A DNA stretch of 64,000 nucleotides, from assembly GCA_016702645.1 (NCBI GenBank), contig JADJDP010000016.1:1-64000 (forward strand), given 5' to 3'. Position 1 is the stretch's first letter. Each line of letters begins with the position of its first letter. The notes under the pieces were generated by a model. The model ran no database searches and was not told where the DNA came from. It saw only the letters and a program-made list of their open reading frames with translations. Shown one piece after another: positions 54,897 to 63,179 of this stretch. Source of the DNA: Flavobacteriales bacterium. Its GTDB lineage: Bacteria; Bacteroidota; Bacteroidia; Flavobacteriales_F; PHOS-HE28. The position numbers and the translations under genes are program-made.

Positions 54897-55715
54897 ATGG
54901 CCAATGGCATCCTGAAGGGTAAGCGCGGCATCATCACCGGAGCCCTGAACGATATGAGCATCGCATGGAAGGTGGCCGAATTGGCGCATGCCGAGGGAGC
55001 GACTTTCGTCCTTTCGAACGCGCCTGTTGCCATGCGCATGGGAGAGATCAACAAGCTCGCCGAAACGACCGGCAGCATGGTGATCCCAGCCGATGCCACC
55101 AACGATGCCGACTTGGAGAAGCTCTTCGCTGAAGCTACGGCAAAGCTCGGCGGCCCGGTGGATTTCCTGCTCCATAGCATTGGCATGAGCCCGAACGTGC
55201 GCAAAGGCCGCAAGTACGACGACCTGAACTACGAGTGGTACAAGCAGACACTGGATGTGAGCGCCATGAGCTTCCACCGCATGCTGCAGGCAGCGCACAA
55301 AGGCAATGCACTGGCCGAGGGGGCTTCGGTGGTCGCATTGACCTACATCGCTGCGCAACGCGTGTTCCCGGATTATGGCGACATGGCCGATGCCAAGGCT
55401 TTGCTCGAATCCATTGGTCGCGGTTGGGGCTATCGATTGGGCAAGGACAAGAAGGTCCGTGTGAACACGGTGAGCCAAAGCCCCACCATGACCACGGCAG
55501 GCAGCGGGATCAAGGGGTTCGACGGCTTCTTCGGCTTTGCGCAGGAAATGAGCCCGTTGGGAAATGCACCGGCCGATGCCTGCGCCAATTTCTGCCTTGC
55601 GCTGTTCAGTGACTACACGCGGTATGTGACCATGCAGAACCTCTATCACGATGGCGGCTTCAGCAGTACGGGCGTCACCCCGGACATCATGGCCAAGTTC
55701 ACCAGCGGTCAATGA
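54897..55715 (+). CDS. fabI: Enoyl-ACP reductase FabI
   Basis: 272-residue NAD(P)H-dependent enoyl-[acyl-carrier-protein] reductase, last step of fatty acid elongation. Short-chain dehydrogenase fold: GIITGALNDMSIAW, DFLLHSIGMSPNVRKG, and the catalytic Tyr-x6-Lys in FPDYGDMADAKALLE. The SPTMTTAGSGIKGFD substrate loop and the closing YHDGGFSSTGV are family-typical. Confidence 0.95.
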   Translation: MANGILKGKRGIITGALNDMSIAWKVAELAHAEGATFVLSNAPVAMRMGEINKLAETTGSMVIPADATNDADLEKLFAEATAKLGGPVDFLLHSIGMSPNVRKGRKYDDLNYEWYKQTLDVSAMSFHRMLQAAHKGNALAEGASVVALTYIAAQRVFPDYGDMADAKALLESIGRGWGYRLGKDKKVRVNTVSQSPTMTTAGSGIKGFDGFFGFAQEMSPLGNAPADACANFCLALFSDYTRYVTMQNLYHDGGFSSTGVTPDIMAKFTSGQ

Positions 55716-55760
55716 TCCCAAGCTCTGTTGGCACGGTCCTTTCCAGCAATGTGATCCACC

Positions 55761-55768
55761 TAAATTTG
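55761..55768 (+). promoter_or_regulatory. -7 box TAAATTTG
   Basis: Exact TAnnTTTG, 12 bases before the ATG at 55781. It supports that start over a longer upstream frame. Confidence 0.5.
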
Positions 55769-55780
55769 GTGACCACCCTC

Positions 55781-57943
55781 ATGTCGTTCCGCATCCGCGT
55801 TCTCGGGCTCATCGTTCCATTGTCCCTGCTCTCCTGCGCCTATGGGCAATCGGGCAAGGCGTTCTTCAAGGAAGGGGAGAAGCTGCGCGCTGAACAACAG
55901 TTCGAGCCCGCCATCGAGAAGTACACCTTCGCCATCGCCATCGAGCCGGACATGCTCAAGGCCTATCAGGCACGAGCCGACGTGTACGGCTTGCTTGGAA
56001 AGGCCAAGGAACAAGCGCTTGACTTGGGCAAAGTGGCGCGGTTGGATCCTTCCGAAGCCGCATACGCGGTCGCCGCAGCGGATGCATACCTCAACATTGA
56101 TAGTGCACGGCGTGCGTTGGCCTTTTGTGACCAAGCTCTATTGGTGTCGGCAAAGAACCAAGCGGCGCTCATGACGCGGGCAAAGGCCTGCTTGAAGCTC
56201 GGTGATCTGGATGGCGCAGCGAAGTCCAGCGACGAGGCTCTGGCCATCAAGGGAACCACGGACACCTATTTCCTCCATGGTGTTGTGCGCACTGCGACGC
56301 GGGACTACAAGACCGCTGAGTTCGACCTTGACAAGGTGATAGAATGGAACCACCTCTATGAGCCAGCCTATGTCGCTGTGAGCGAAGTGCAGTTGTTCCT
56401 CTACGAGCAATACTCGGGTACCACCATGAAGGCCCGCACGTTGGAGAAGGCCATCGAAAAATGCACCCGCGCGTTGGAACTCAATCCGATGAGCACGGAT
56501 GCCCTCTTCACGCGCAGCAAAGCTTACGGTTTGCAAAAGGAATACGCGAAGTCCATCGACGACATCAGCCGCTGCATCGCGCTGGGCCGTACGGACCGGC
56601 TGGTCTATTTGCAGCGTGCGCGTTACTACCAGGGTTATGGCCAGTTCCAGAACGCGATCAACGACCTCAACCAAGTGATCCTGGCCGATGCCAAGGATAC
56701 GGAAGCACTGCAGCTTCGAGCTGATTGCCGTGAGGCCAACCTGGACTTGGAGGGGGCATTGAAGGACTTGGAAGCCATGCAGAAAGTGCTTGAGCAAGGA
56801 GACGCGTTCTCCGCTGAGCAACGTCGGGTCATTGAGGCCTCGCGGACCCGCATTGCTCAGCAGGTTTTCGAAATGAACCGCGAAAGCGATGCCCCGTCGA
56901 TCACCGTGATCGAACCCTTCCGGTTGGGTGATGTTGCGCAGGTATCCGGTTCCATAGCCTTCGTGAAGGTGAGCGGCCACGTTCGTGACAAGAGCTTGTT
57001 GAAGTCCATAACGGTGAACGGTACACCAGCCGACTTCACCAAGGATGAGAAGGACCCGGAGTTCGTGGTGAGCGTGCCGCTCGGCCCGGAAGTGACCGAG
57101 TTGGTGGTGCAAGCCACGGATGTGTATGAGAACTTCAGCAGTGAAGTGCTCAAGGTGGAACGTACGGAAGGTGTGCCTCCGACGATCACGCTCACAACAC
57201 CTGCGATGACCGGAGACCGCCAGATCACCTTGGATGCGGGCAAGAACGATGTGTTCTTGGAGGGCTCGGTGAAGGACGCCAGCCTCATTCGACTTATCGC
57301 GGTGAACGGAGTGAACGCGAGCTACGCGCCGGATCGCAATGACCCTGATTTCAGTATCAAGGTGGATCTCGCGGGCAAGGACCAGTTCACCCTCCGCGCC
57401 GAGGACCAATTCGGCAATGCGAGCGAACTGGTGTGCTTGGTGGAGCGCAAGGCTGCGGCTGTTGCGGTGGTGAAGCCACCGCCCACCGAAGGAACGCCGT
57501 CGCCCCGCACGGGAACAACAGGTACCACTTGGGTGGTTATCATAGACAACAGCAGCTACCGGAACTTTCCCGCAACACAATCCTCCTCCGCCGACCTGGC
57601 CAAGTTGCAGAAGACCTTCGCGAGCTACTCGGTACAACGCACCATCAACAAGAAGAACCTCACCAAGGAACAATTGGAACGCTTCTTCAATATCGAGCTG
57701 CGGGACCTCGTGCGCACCAATAAGGTGAACACGATCCTGGTAGGATATGTAGGGCTCGGACGGAGTGTCACCGGTCGTTCCTATTGGATACCCGTAGATG
57801 GGAAAAAGGACGACATCTACAGCTACTACAACTACGGCTCGCTCAAGAGCCTGCTGGAGAACTACAGTGAAACGGTGACCAATACGCTGGTGGTGAGCAA
57901 GGCCGCGGGCACGGATCCCAGCTTCTACGAGTTGACGCGTTAG
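55781..57943 (+). CDS. TPR lipoprotein with degenerate caspase-like C-terminal domain
   Basis: 720 residues. Lipoprotein signal from MSFRIRVLGLIVPLSLLSC. Residues 30-370 are TPRs (AIEKYTFAIAIEPDMLKAYQ, AIEKCTRALELNPMSTDAL). Two beta-sandwich domains follow at about 375-565, each ending in a VQATDVYENFSS or LRAEDQFGNAS strand. The last ~150 residues keep a caspase (C14) fold outline: WVVIIDNSSYRNFP, RSYWIPVDGKKDDIYSYY, SLKSLLENYS. But the His position reads VGYVGLGR and the Cys position VVSKAAGTDP, so the catalytic dyad is missing. It lies 43 bp upstream of the sensor cyclase gene and may act with it. Confidence 0.78.
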   Translation: MSFRIRVLGLIVPLSLLSCAYGQSGKAFFKEGEKLRAEQQFEPAIEKYTFAIAIEPDMLKAYQARADVYGLLGKAKEQALDLGKVARLDPSEAAYAVAAADAYLNIDSARRALAFCDQALLVSAKNQAALMTRAKACLKLGDLDGAAKSSDEALAIKGTTDTYFLHGVVRTATRDYKTAEFDLDKVIEWNHLYEPAYVAVSEVQLFLYEQYSGTTMKARTLEKAIEKCTRALELNPMSTDALFTRSKAYGLQKEYAKSIDDISRCIALGRTDRLVYLQRARYYQGYGQFQNAINDLNQVILADAKDTEALQLRADCREANLDLEGALKDLEAMQKVLEQGDAFSAEQRRVIEASRTRIAQQVFEMNRESDAPSITVIEPFRLGDVAQVSGSIAFVKVSGHVRDKSLLKSITVNGTPADFTKDEKDPEFVVSVPLGPEVTELVVQATDVYENFSSEVLKVERTEGVPPTITLTTPAMTGDRQITLDAGKNDVFLEGSVKDASLIRLIAVNGVNASYAPDRNDPDFSIKVDLAGKDQFTLRAEDQFGNASELVCLVERKAAAVAVVKPPPTEGTPSPRTGTTGTTWVVIIDNSSYRNFPATQSSSADLAKLQKTFASYSVQRTINKKNLTKEQLERFFNIELRDLVRTNKVNTILVGYVGLGRSVTGRSYWIPVDGKKDDIYSYYNYGSLKSLLENYSETVTNTLVVSKAAGTDPSFYELTR

Positions 57944-57986
57944 CCTTCGTCGGTCGGTCCCGGTCGCATACCTTGGTCGCCTCGGT

Positions 57987-60900
57987 ATGCGCTCCTTTCT
58001 CTCGCTCCTCCTTGGCATCCTTGCGTCGGGTGCCTGCGCTCAGCGCTATTATTTCGAGAACGTCTCGGTCGCGAGCGGATTACCGGCCTCCAAGGTTTAC
58101 GCGGTCCTACAGGACAGCACGGGCCTGGTCTGGTTGGGCACGGAATCCGGTTTGGCTAGCTACGATGGTACGAGGATCGTTTCGTTCGGAACCAACGCGG
58201 GCATGGCCTCCGGTGGTGTGCGAAGTCTTTTCATCGATAAGGACAAGCGCCTTTGGTGCGGCCATCTGGGCGGCGGTATCAGTGTGAGCCAAGGACGTCG
58301 TTTCCGCGCGGTCGTACCTGCCGACAAGCCGATCACGGCGGATGTGACGGCGATCGCGCAGGACGCGAGCGGTGCCATCTGGATCGGCACCTTCGGCATG
58401 GGCACCCTTCGAGTCAAGGACCTTCCGGACGAAGGCCCCGTGCAGGTCGATCGTTTCGAGGAGGGCAATGGACCGGGTGAACGGGTGACGAGCATCGTGC
58501 GCCGCAAGGACGGCGACCTTGTGCTGATTGAGGCGGGGTCGGGGCTGCATCTCTGGAGCGCGGCGAAGTCGCGCTTCGAGGACTATCCTGAACGAGCACT
58601 TGCCGATCAGCAGCGGATCACGAGCTATTTCGAGGGTTCCGACGGTTCGGTTTGGGTGGGTACGCAGGAGCGTGGGGCCATTCGCTTCGACCCTCGGACC
58701 AAACAAACGACGAGCTACGACCTGCCCACCGGCATGCCGAGCAGTTTCGTTTACGCGTTCGGTGAGGACGACCTTGGACACGTGTGGATCGGCACATGGG
58801 ACGCTGGTCTCGTTCGCGTGGACAAGGATGGCCTCAGGCTGTTCAACAAGTCCAACGGTCTCCACAGTCAGACGATCCGTGCGCTTGCACGGGACCGCGA
58901 GGGCAATTTGCTCATCGCCACGAACGACGAAGGCTTGGAGATCTACAAAGGGGATCGCTTCCGCACGTTCACCGACGATGATGGCTTGGTGGAGCGGCAT
59001 GTCTGGGCCGTGGCGGAAGCAGTGGATGGGCGCATGTGGTTCGGAACCAACGGCGGCATAGCGATCCTCGATCCGGCGAGCAGCGGCCCCATGAGCCTGC
59101 AGAAGCTGACCGTTCAGAACGGTGATCTCACCAGCAACAGCGTGCGCGCACTGCTGAACGATGGTTCGGGCCGGATGTGGATAGGTACCGAGAACGGCGG
59201 ACTACTGGAAGCCAACGTCAATGGCGGGAAGCCTGTTCCACATGGGGAGCTCTCCGCGTTGCTCGGCAACAACAAGGTGACGGCACTGGCTCGTTGTCCA
59301 TCAGGTGGGATATACGTGGGAACCGTTGGGGGGCTGATCCGGCTGGTTCCGGGCGGAGTTCCTTCGGTACTGCGGCGCTCGGAGGGATTGGCCGGGGATG
59401 ATGTCACCGCGCTGTTCAATGACAGCCGGGGTAACACCTGGGTGGGAACAGCCAGCAGTGGGGTGAGCATCATCGCAACCGGCTCCAAGGACAAGGCCAC
59501 ACGAGTTGATGTCGGCCAGATAATCACCCCTACTTCCTTCACGGAGGATGCCACCGGCCGCATCTGGGTCGGCACGCAAAGCCAGGGCGTCCTCATCATC
59601 GAGAAGGGGAAGGTGAGCGCCACGTTCGATATCACGAGCGGATTGCTCTCCAACAACGTACGGTCGCTCATCACCGACGCGAACGGCCACATGTGGATCG
59701 GTACGAACCTCGGATTGAACGAGCGCAAAAAGGATGGCAACACCTTCCTGGCCTTCACCGGACGCAGCGGCTTCACTGGAATAGAGGCCAATGCTGGTGC
59801 AGCAAGCCGTACACGCACCGGCGATCTATGGTTCGGAACCGCGAACGGTGCGGACCATGTGGTCATCGATCACGGCGAGGAACGTTCGGAGCTACCGCTC
59901 ATCGCGGTCCGGGTGTTGAAGGTCAACCTCGAGGAACGCGACGCCATCGACGGGGTCGATCTCTCGCACACCGAGCGTGATGTGCGTATCGAATACGGAT
60001 GTGTGAGCCTGAGCGATCAAGGTGCCGTGCGCTACCAGTTCATGCTCGACGGATTGGAGAAGGATTGGCAACCGGTCACGGCCGAGACCGACGCGCACTA
60101 TCCCGGTCTAACCCCTGGTCAATATGTGTTCAGGGTGAAGGCACGCAACCGCTCCGGGGTATGGAGCGAGCCGGTCCTGTACCATTTCACCGTGCTTCCA
60201 CCGTGGTACAAGACCTGGTGGTTCTACAGCGTCATGGCCGTGATCCTGATCGGTAGTATCTGGAGCTATGTGAAGTTCCGCGAACGCCAGCTGCGATTGC
60301 GCAACATCGTTCTGGAACAAAAGGTGGAAGAACGCACAGCGGAAGTGGTGGCGCAGAGCAAGGAGATCGAAGGGCAAAAAGGCCGCATCGAGGACCTGCT
60401 GCTCAACATCCTTCCGAAGGAGATCAGCGAAGAGTTGAAGGAGAAGGGAAAGGCGACCGCACGCAGGCATGAGGAGGTGACCGTGATGTTCACGGATATG
60501 AAGGGCTTCACGCGCATCGCGGAGAAGATGACCCCCGAGGAACTGGTGAACGAGTTGGATGATTGTTTCATCCACTTCGATGACATCATCGGACGATTCG
60601 GACTGGAGAAGATCAAGACCATCGGCGATAGCTACATGTGCGCTGGTGGTGTGCCCACCAGCGATCCGAACCACGCGTACAAATCCGTCCTTGCAGCGCT
60701 GGAAGTGCGCGAGCTCATGTCCAAATGGAAACGAGAGCGCGAAGCGAAGGGCAAGGAGCCATGGGTGCTGCGTATCGGTGTCCACACGGGCCCCGTTGTG
60801 GCCGGCGTGGTGGGCAAGCGCAAGTTCGCCTATGACATCTGGGGCGATACCGTGAACACCGCCAGCCGGATGGAAAGCAGCGGGGAACCCGGGGAGGTGA

Positions 60901-61109
60901 ACATCAGCGGCAGCACCTACCAGTTGGTGAAGGACCGCTTCGATTGCGTGCACCGCGGCCAGGTGGATGCCAAGAACAAGGGCCGCATCGATATGTACTT
61001 CGTCAAGCGGCTCAAGCCGGAGTTCAGCGCCGACAAGGAAGGAACGAAGCCCAACGAACGGCTACGCAAATTGCTCGGGATCGCGGAACCGGCGAAGGAG
61101 CTCGCGTAG
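57987..61109 (+). CDS. Propeller-sensor adenylate cyclase (class III)
   Basis: 1040 residues. Signal peptide, then two-component-regulator-type propeller repeats (about 25-620; e.g. DSTGLVWLGTESGLASYDG, DASGAIWIGTFGMGTLRV), and a Y_Y_Y domain (about 640-730, YPGLTPGQYVFRVKARNRSG). One transmembrane helix (FYSVMAVILIGSIWSYV) leads to a coiled coil and a cytoplasmic class III cyclase domain. Metal Asp pair in MFTDMKGFTRI and GDSYM; KIKTIGDSYM supplies the Lys and YDIWGDTVNTASRME the Asp/Asn/Arg, indicating ATP and not GTP. So an extracellular or periplasmic ligand would control cAMP. The hybrid of a propeller sensor with cyclase instead of kinase output is notable. Confidence 0.9.
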   Translation: MRSFLSLLLGILASGACAQRYYFENVSVASGLPASKVYAVLQDSTGLVWLGTESGLASYDGTRIVSFGTNAGMASGGVRSLFIDKDKRLWCGHLGGGISVSQGRRFRAVVPADKPITADVTAIAQDASGAIWIGTFGMGTLRVKDLPDEGPVQVDRFEEGNGPGERVTSIVRRKDGDLVLIEAGSGLHLWSAAKSRFEDYPERALADQQRITSYFEGSDGSVWVGTQERGAIRFDPRTKQTTSYDLPTGMPSSFVYAFGEDDLGHVWIGTWDAGLVRVDKDGLRLFNKSNGLHSQTIRALARDREGNLLIATNDEGLEIYKGDRFRTFTDDDGLVERHVWAVAEAVDGRMWFGTNGGIAILDPASSGPMSLQKLTVQNGDLTSNSVRALLNDGSGRMWIGTENGGLLEANVNGGKPVPHGELSALLGNNKVTALARCPSGGIYVGTVGGLIRLVPGGVPSVLRRSEGLAGDDVTALFNDSRGNTWVGTASSGVSIIATGSKDKATRVDVGQIITPTSFTEDATGRIWVGTQSQGVLIIEKGKVSATFDITSGLLSNNVRSLITDANGHMWIGTNLGLNERKKDGNTFLAFTGRSGFTGIEANAGAASRTRTGDLWFGTANGADHVVIDHGEERSELPLIAVRVLKVNLEERDAIDGVDLSHTERDVRIEYGCVSLSDQGAVRYQFMLDGLEKDWQPVTAETDAHYPGLTPGQYVFRVKARNRSGVWSEPVLYHFTVLPPWYKTWWFYSVMAVILIGSIWSYVKFRERQLRLRNIVLEQKVEERTAEVVAQSKEIEGQKGRIEDLLLNILPKEISEELKEKGKATARRHEEVTVMFTDMKGFTRIAEKMTPEELVNELDDCFIHFDDIIGRFGLEKIKTIGDSYMCAGGVPTSDPNHAYKSVLAALEVRELMSKWKREREAKGKEPWVLRIGVHTGPVVAGVVGKRKFAYDIWGDTVNTASRMESSGEPGEVNISGSTYQLVKDRFDCVHRGQVDAKNKGRIDMYFVKRLKPEFSADKEGTKPNERLRKLLGIAEPAKELA

Positions 61110-61667
61110 CTCGGCGATCATCATGGCGGTGGCTCCCCATACCACGTGCCCCATCACGTCGAAGTAGGGGACTTGGACAGTACGACCCATGATCGCGATG
61201 TATTGCTCCCGATGATCCAGGATATCGTCCTGTAGCAGGAGTTCGAGCGGAGCTTACGTCACGCCGATGTAGGGTGTTACCAACGACCGACTGGGTGGAA
61301 TGTACACGGGTGATAGGACGCCGAGCACCTCTATGTTCGCAACGCTCGCACCGGTCTCTTCCGTGAATTCGCGCAGCGCAGTTGCATGGAGCGAAGCGTC
61401 GTCCGGCTCCCTTCGGCCGCCGGGGAACGCCACTTGCCCGCTATGCACACCCTCGTAGGTCGGGCGCAGCATCAGCAGTATGTGCGGCAGGTCGTCCTTG
61501 GGATAGATCAGCGCCAGCACTGCGCTTTCACGCGGTGGCGGGTCCTGCCTACGGGCGGCATCCAGGTCTGGTCGCTTGTACCCCGATAGCTCCAGGAAAC
61601 CATCATGACCGGGGAGTGGCTTCCCTAACTCCGCACGCAGATGTCGGGTGACCTCTTCAATGGTCAT
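61062..61667 (-). pseudogene. NUDIX/CoA pyrophosphatase with internal gap and stop
   Basis: N-terminal part shows a CoA-diphosphatase-type NUDIX: RPTYEGVHSGQVAFPGGRREPDD and ALREFTEETGA (Nudix box). After TPYIGVT the frame meets TAA at 61254-61256, then continues in the same frame as APLELLLQDDILDHREQYIAIMG and IAELRELLRRFRD to a stop at 61062. About 18-20 residues normally found between these parts are absent, so an in-frame deletion with a created stop is the simplest reading. The 3' end overlaps the cyclase gene antisense by 48 bases. Real pseudogene or assembly fault undecided. Confidence 0.75.
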
Positions 61668-62170
61668 TGCACCCCCATGGACTTCAAGCTCGCCAGCAGT
61701 TCACGAGCCTCCAGGTTGTACGTGTGGTGTTGCGCATCCACGATGTTCCGAGCACCCACCAATGCGCGCGGAAGCTGATCGCTGCATACCCAACACACCA
61801 CGGTGTACCACTCGCATTGGTCCCTGAAATCGTTCACGGAGCTGTTCTCCAAGTGATCGATCTGGAGTTCAGCGTCGTACGCCTTGCCCAATGCCAGGTA
61901 GCTGCATGCCAGGTAGATGCGCGCGGACTTCGCTGCGGCCTTGTCGTTGAGGTAGGTGGTGAGCAGTGCGGCGGCGGTACCGTGATCCCCTTTGCTGTAC
62001 GCTTCCATACCATCGAGGTAGATGGCGTTCTCCGGAGTGCGCAGTTGTCCGCTGATGAGGTCCACGTAGGGAACGAAGGTGCGCTCGCACAGCGATCCGC
62101 CCGGTCCGCGATCGCCACAACCGCCGATCGTGGAGATCAGTGCCAAGAGTAACACGCGCCCAAGGTTCAT
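61664..62170 (-). CDS. Hypothetical lipoprotein with TPR-like helices
   Basis: 168 residues with a lipoprotein signal (LALISTIGGC). The mature part is helical: GMEAYSKGDHGTAAALLTTYL and CSYLALGKAYDAELQIDHLE look like one or two TPR units. Five further Cys (CERTF, CEWYTVVCWVC, CSYL) are unusual. Its stop overlaps the NUDIX start by four bases, so the two were co-transcribed. No named family recognised. Confidence 0.72.
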   Translation of the reverse strand: MNLGRVLLLALISTIGGCGDRGPGGSLCERTFVPYVDLISGQLRTPENAIYLDGMEAYSKGDHGTAAALLTTYLNDKAAAKSARIYLACSYLALGKAYDAELQIDHLENSSVNDFRDQCEWYTVVCWVCSDQLPRALVGARNIVDAQHHTYNLEARELLASLKSMGVQ

Positions 62171-62212
62171 GCGTGCAAGTTACCCGAGCTGTTCGATCTC
62201 CGGAGCGTACGA

Positions 62213-63106
62213 TCAATTGCTGCCCGCGCTCAGCAGCACGGCGCTCCCGCGTCCCACGACATGATCGGCCGGCAGGAATCCCCAGTATCGGGAATCGGCA
62301 CTGAAATGGCGGCTATCGCCTAGTACGAAGTAGTAGTCCTGTTCCACCACATATTCCCTCAAGGGAAGGTCGTCCAACATGAGTTGGTCGCGGTTCGCGG
62401 CGATACGATGTCCTTCGTAAACGCTCATCAAACGATCGTACAGCGGCAGGTTGTCCACCGTGATGTGGAGCGTATCGCCTTTGCCCGGCACGGTGATCGG
62501 ACCGTAGTCGTCGCCGTTCCACGGGTAGCGCGGGCTGAACGGGAAGAGGTGCGTGCGCGCTCCGGCAGCCAAACGCATGGCAGTTACGCTCACCACGGCG
62601 GGATCCGCTTCGGCCTTTTTGGCCAGCGCGGGGTTCAAGGGCAGTTCGATGTTCGCTCCATCGCCATGTGCCAATTCCGCAGGCAAGCCGAGACGTCCCA
62701 TGAGGGCATCCACAGAGGAGCCCGCCTTCACACGCATGAGATAACTGTGCGTCATGCCTTCCGGGTTCGGCTGGCGTTCACCGTTCACGTAGAGTTGCCC
62801 AAGACGGATCTCCAGTTCATCCCCGGGTACTGCTGCGACACGCTTCACCAGCAAAGGACGATGTGACATCGATGTACGGTCCTTCAGCGGGTCACGGAAC
62901 ACCACAAGGTCCCCGCGATCCAGTCCTGTCCACTTCGGCCAACGTTGCACCAGCAGCAGGTCACCCGGTCGCAACGTCCCGTACATGCTCGTGCTCTGTA
63001 CGCTCACGAAACGGACCACGAAAAGATGCAACAGCAGTAACACGCCCAAAGCGAGGACAAAGGCACGGAGCCATTCGTTCTTCCAGAGCCGCTGCGCGAA
63101 GCGCAT
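62213..63106 (-). CDS. lepB: Signal peptidase I (paralogue 1)
   Basis: 297-residue type I signal peptidase cleaving Sec signal peptides. One N-terminal helix (AFVLALGVLLLLHLFVVRF), catalytic Ser in VQSTSMYGTLRPGD, catalytic Lys in LLVKRVAAVPGDEL, then the long Bacteroidota-type insert, and GDSRHFSADSRYWGFLP (box E). Start is the Met of MRFAQRLWK; an upstream GTG is repeat-derived. Tandem with a second lepB 74 bp upstream. Confidence 0.93.
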   Translation of the reverse strand: MRFAQRLWKNEWLRAFVLALGVLLLLHLFVVRFVSVQSTSMYGTLRPGDLLLVQRWPKWTGLDRGDLVVFRDPLKDRTSMSHRPLLVKRVAAVPGDELEIRLGQLYVNGERQPNPEGMTHSYLMRVKAGSSVDALMGRLGLPAELAHGDGANIELPLNPALAKKAEADPAVVSVTAMRLAAGARTHLFPFSPRYPWNGDDYGPITVPGKGDTLHITVDNLPLYDRLMSVYEGHRIAANRDQLMLDDLPLREYVVEQDYYFVLGDSRHFSADSRYWGFLPADHVVGRGSAVLLSAGSN

Positions 63107-63128
63107 GATATCAAGCTTGAACGCGGTC

Positions 63129-63172
63129 ACCCTTCGACAAGCTCAGGGTGACAAGGCAAGCTCAGGGTGTCA
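63129..63172. repeat. Interspersed repeat CACCCTTCGACAAGCTCAGG
   Basis: Copy of the CCTTCGAC..GCTCAGG family, with a second AAGCTCAGGGTG directly behind it, in the gap between the two lepB genes. Confidence 0.8.
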
Positions 63173-63179
63173 AGCAAGA

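Noticed and set aside
56138..58018. 626-codon minus-strand open frame
   Set aside because: Antisense to the TPR/caspase-like gene; composition is typical of shadow frames (Arg/His/Val-rich).
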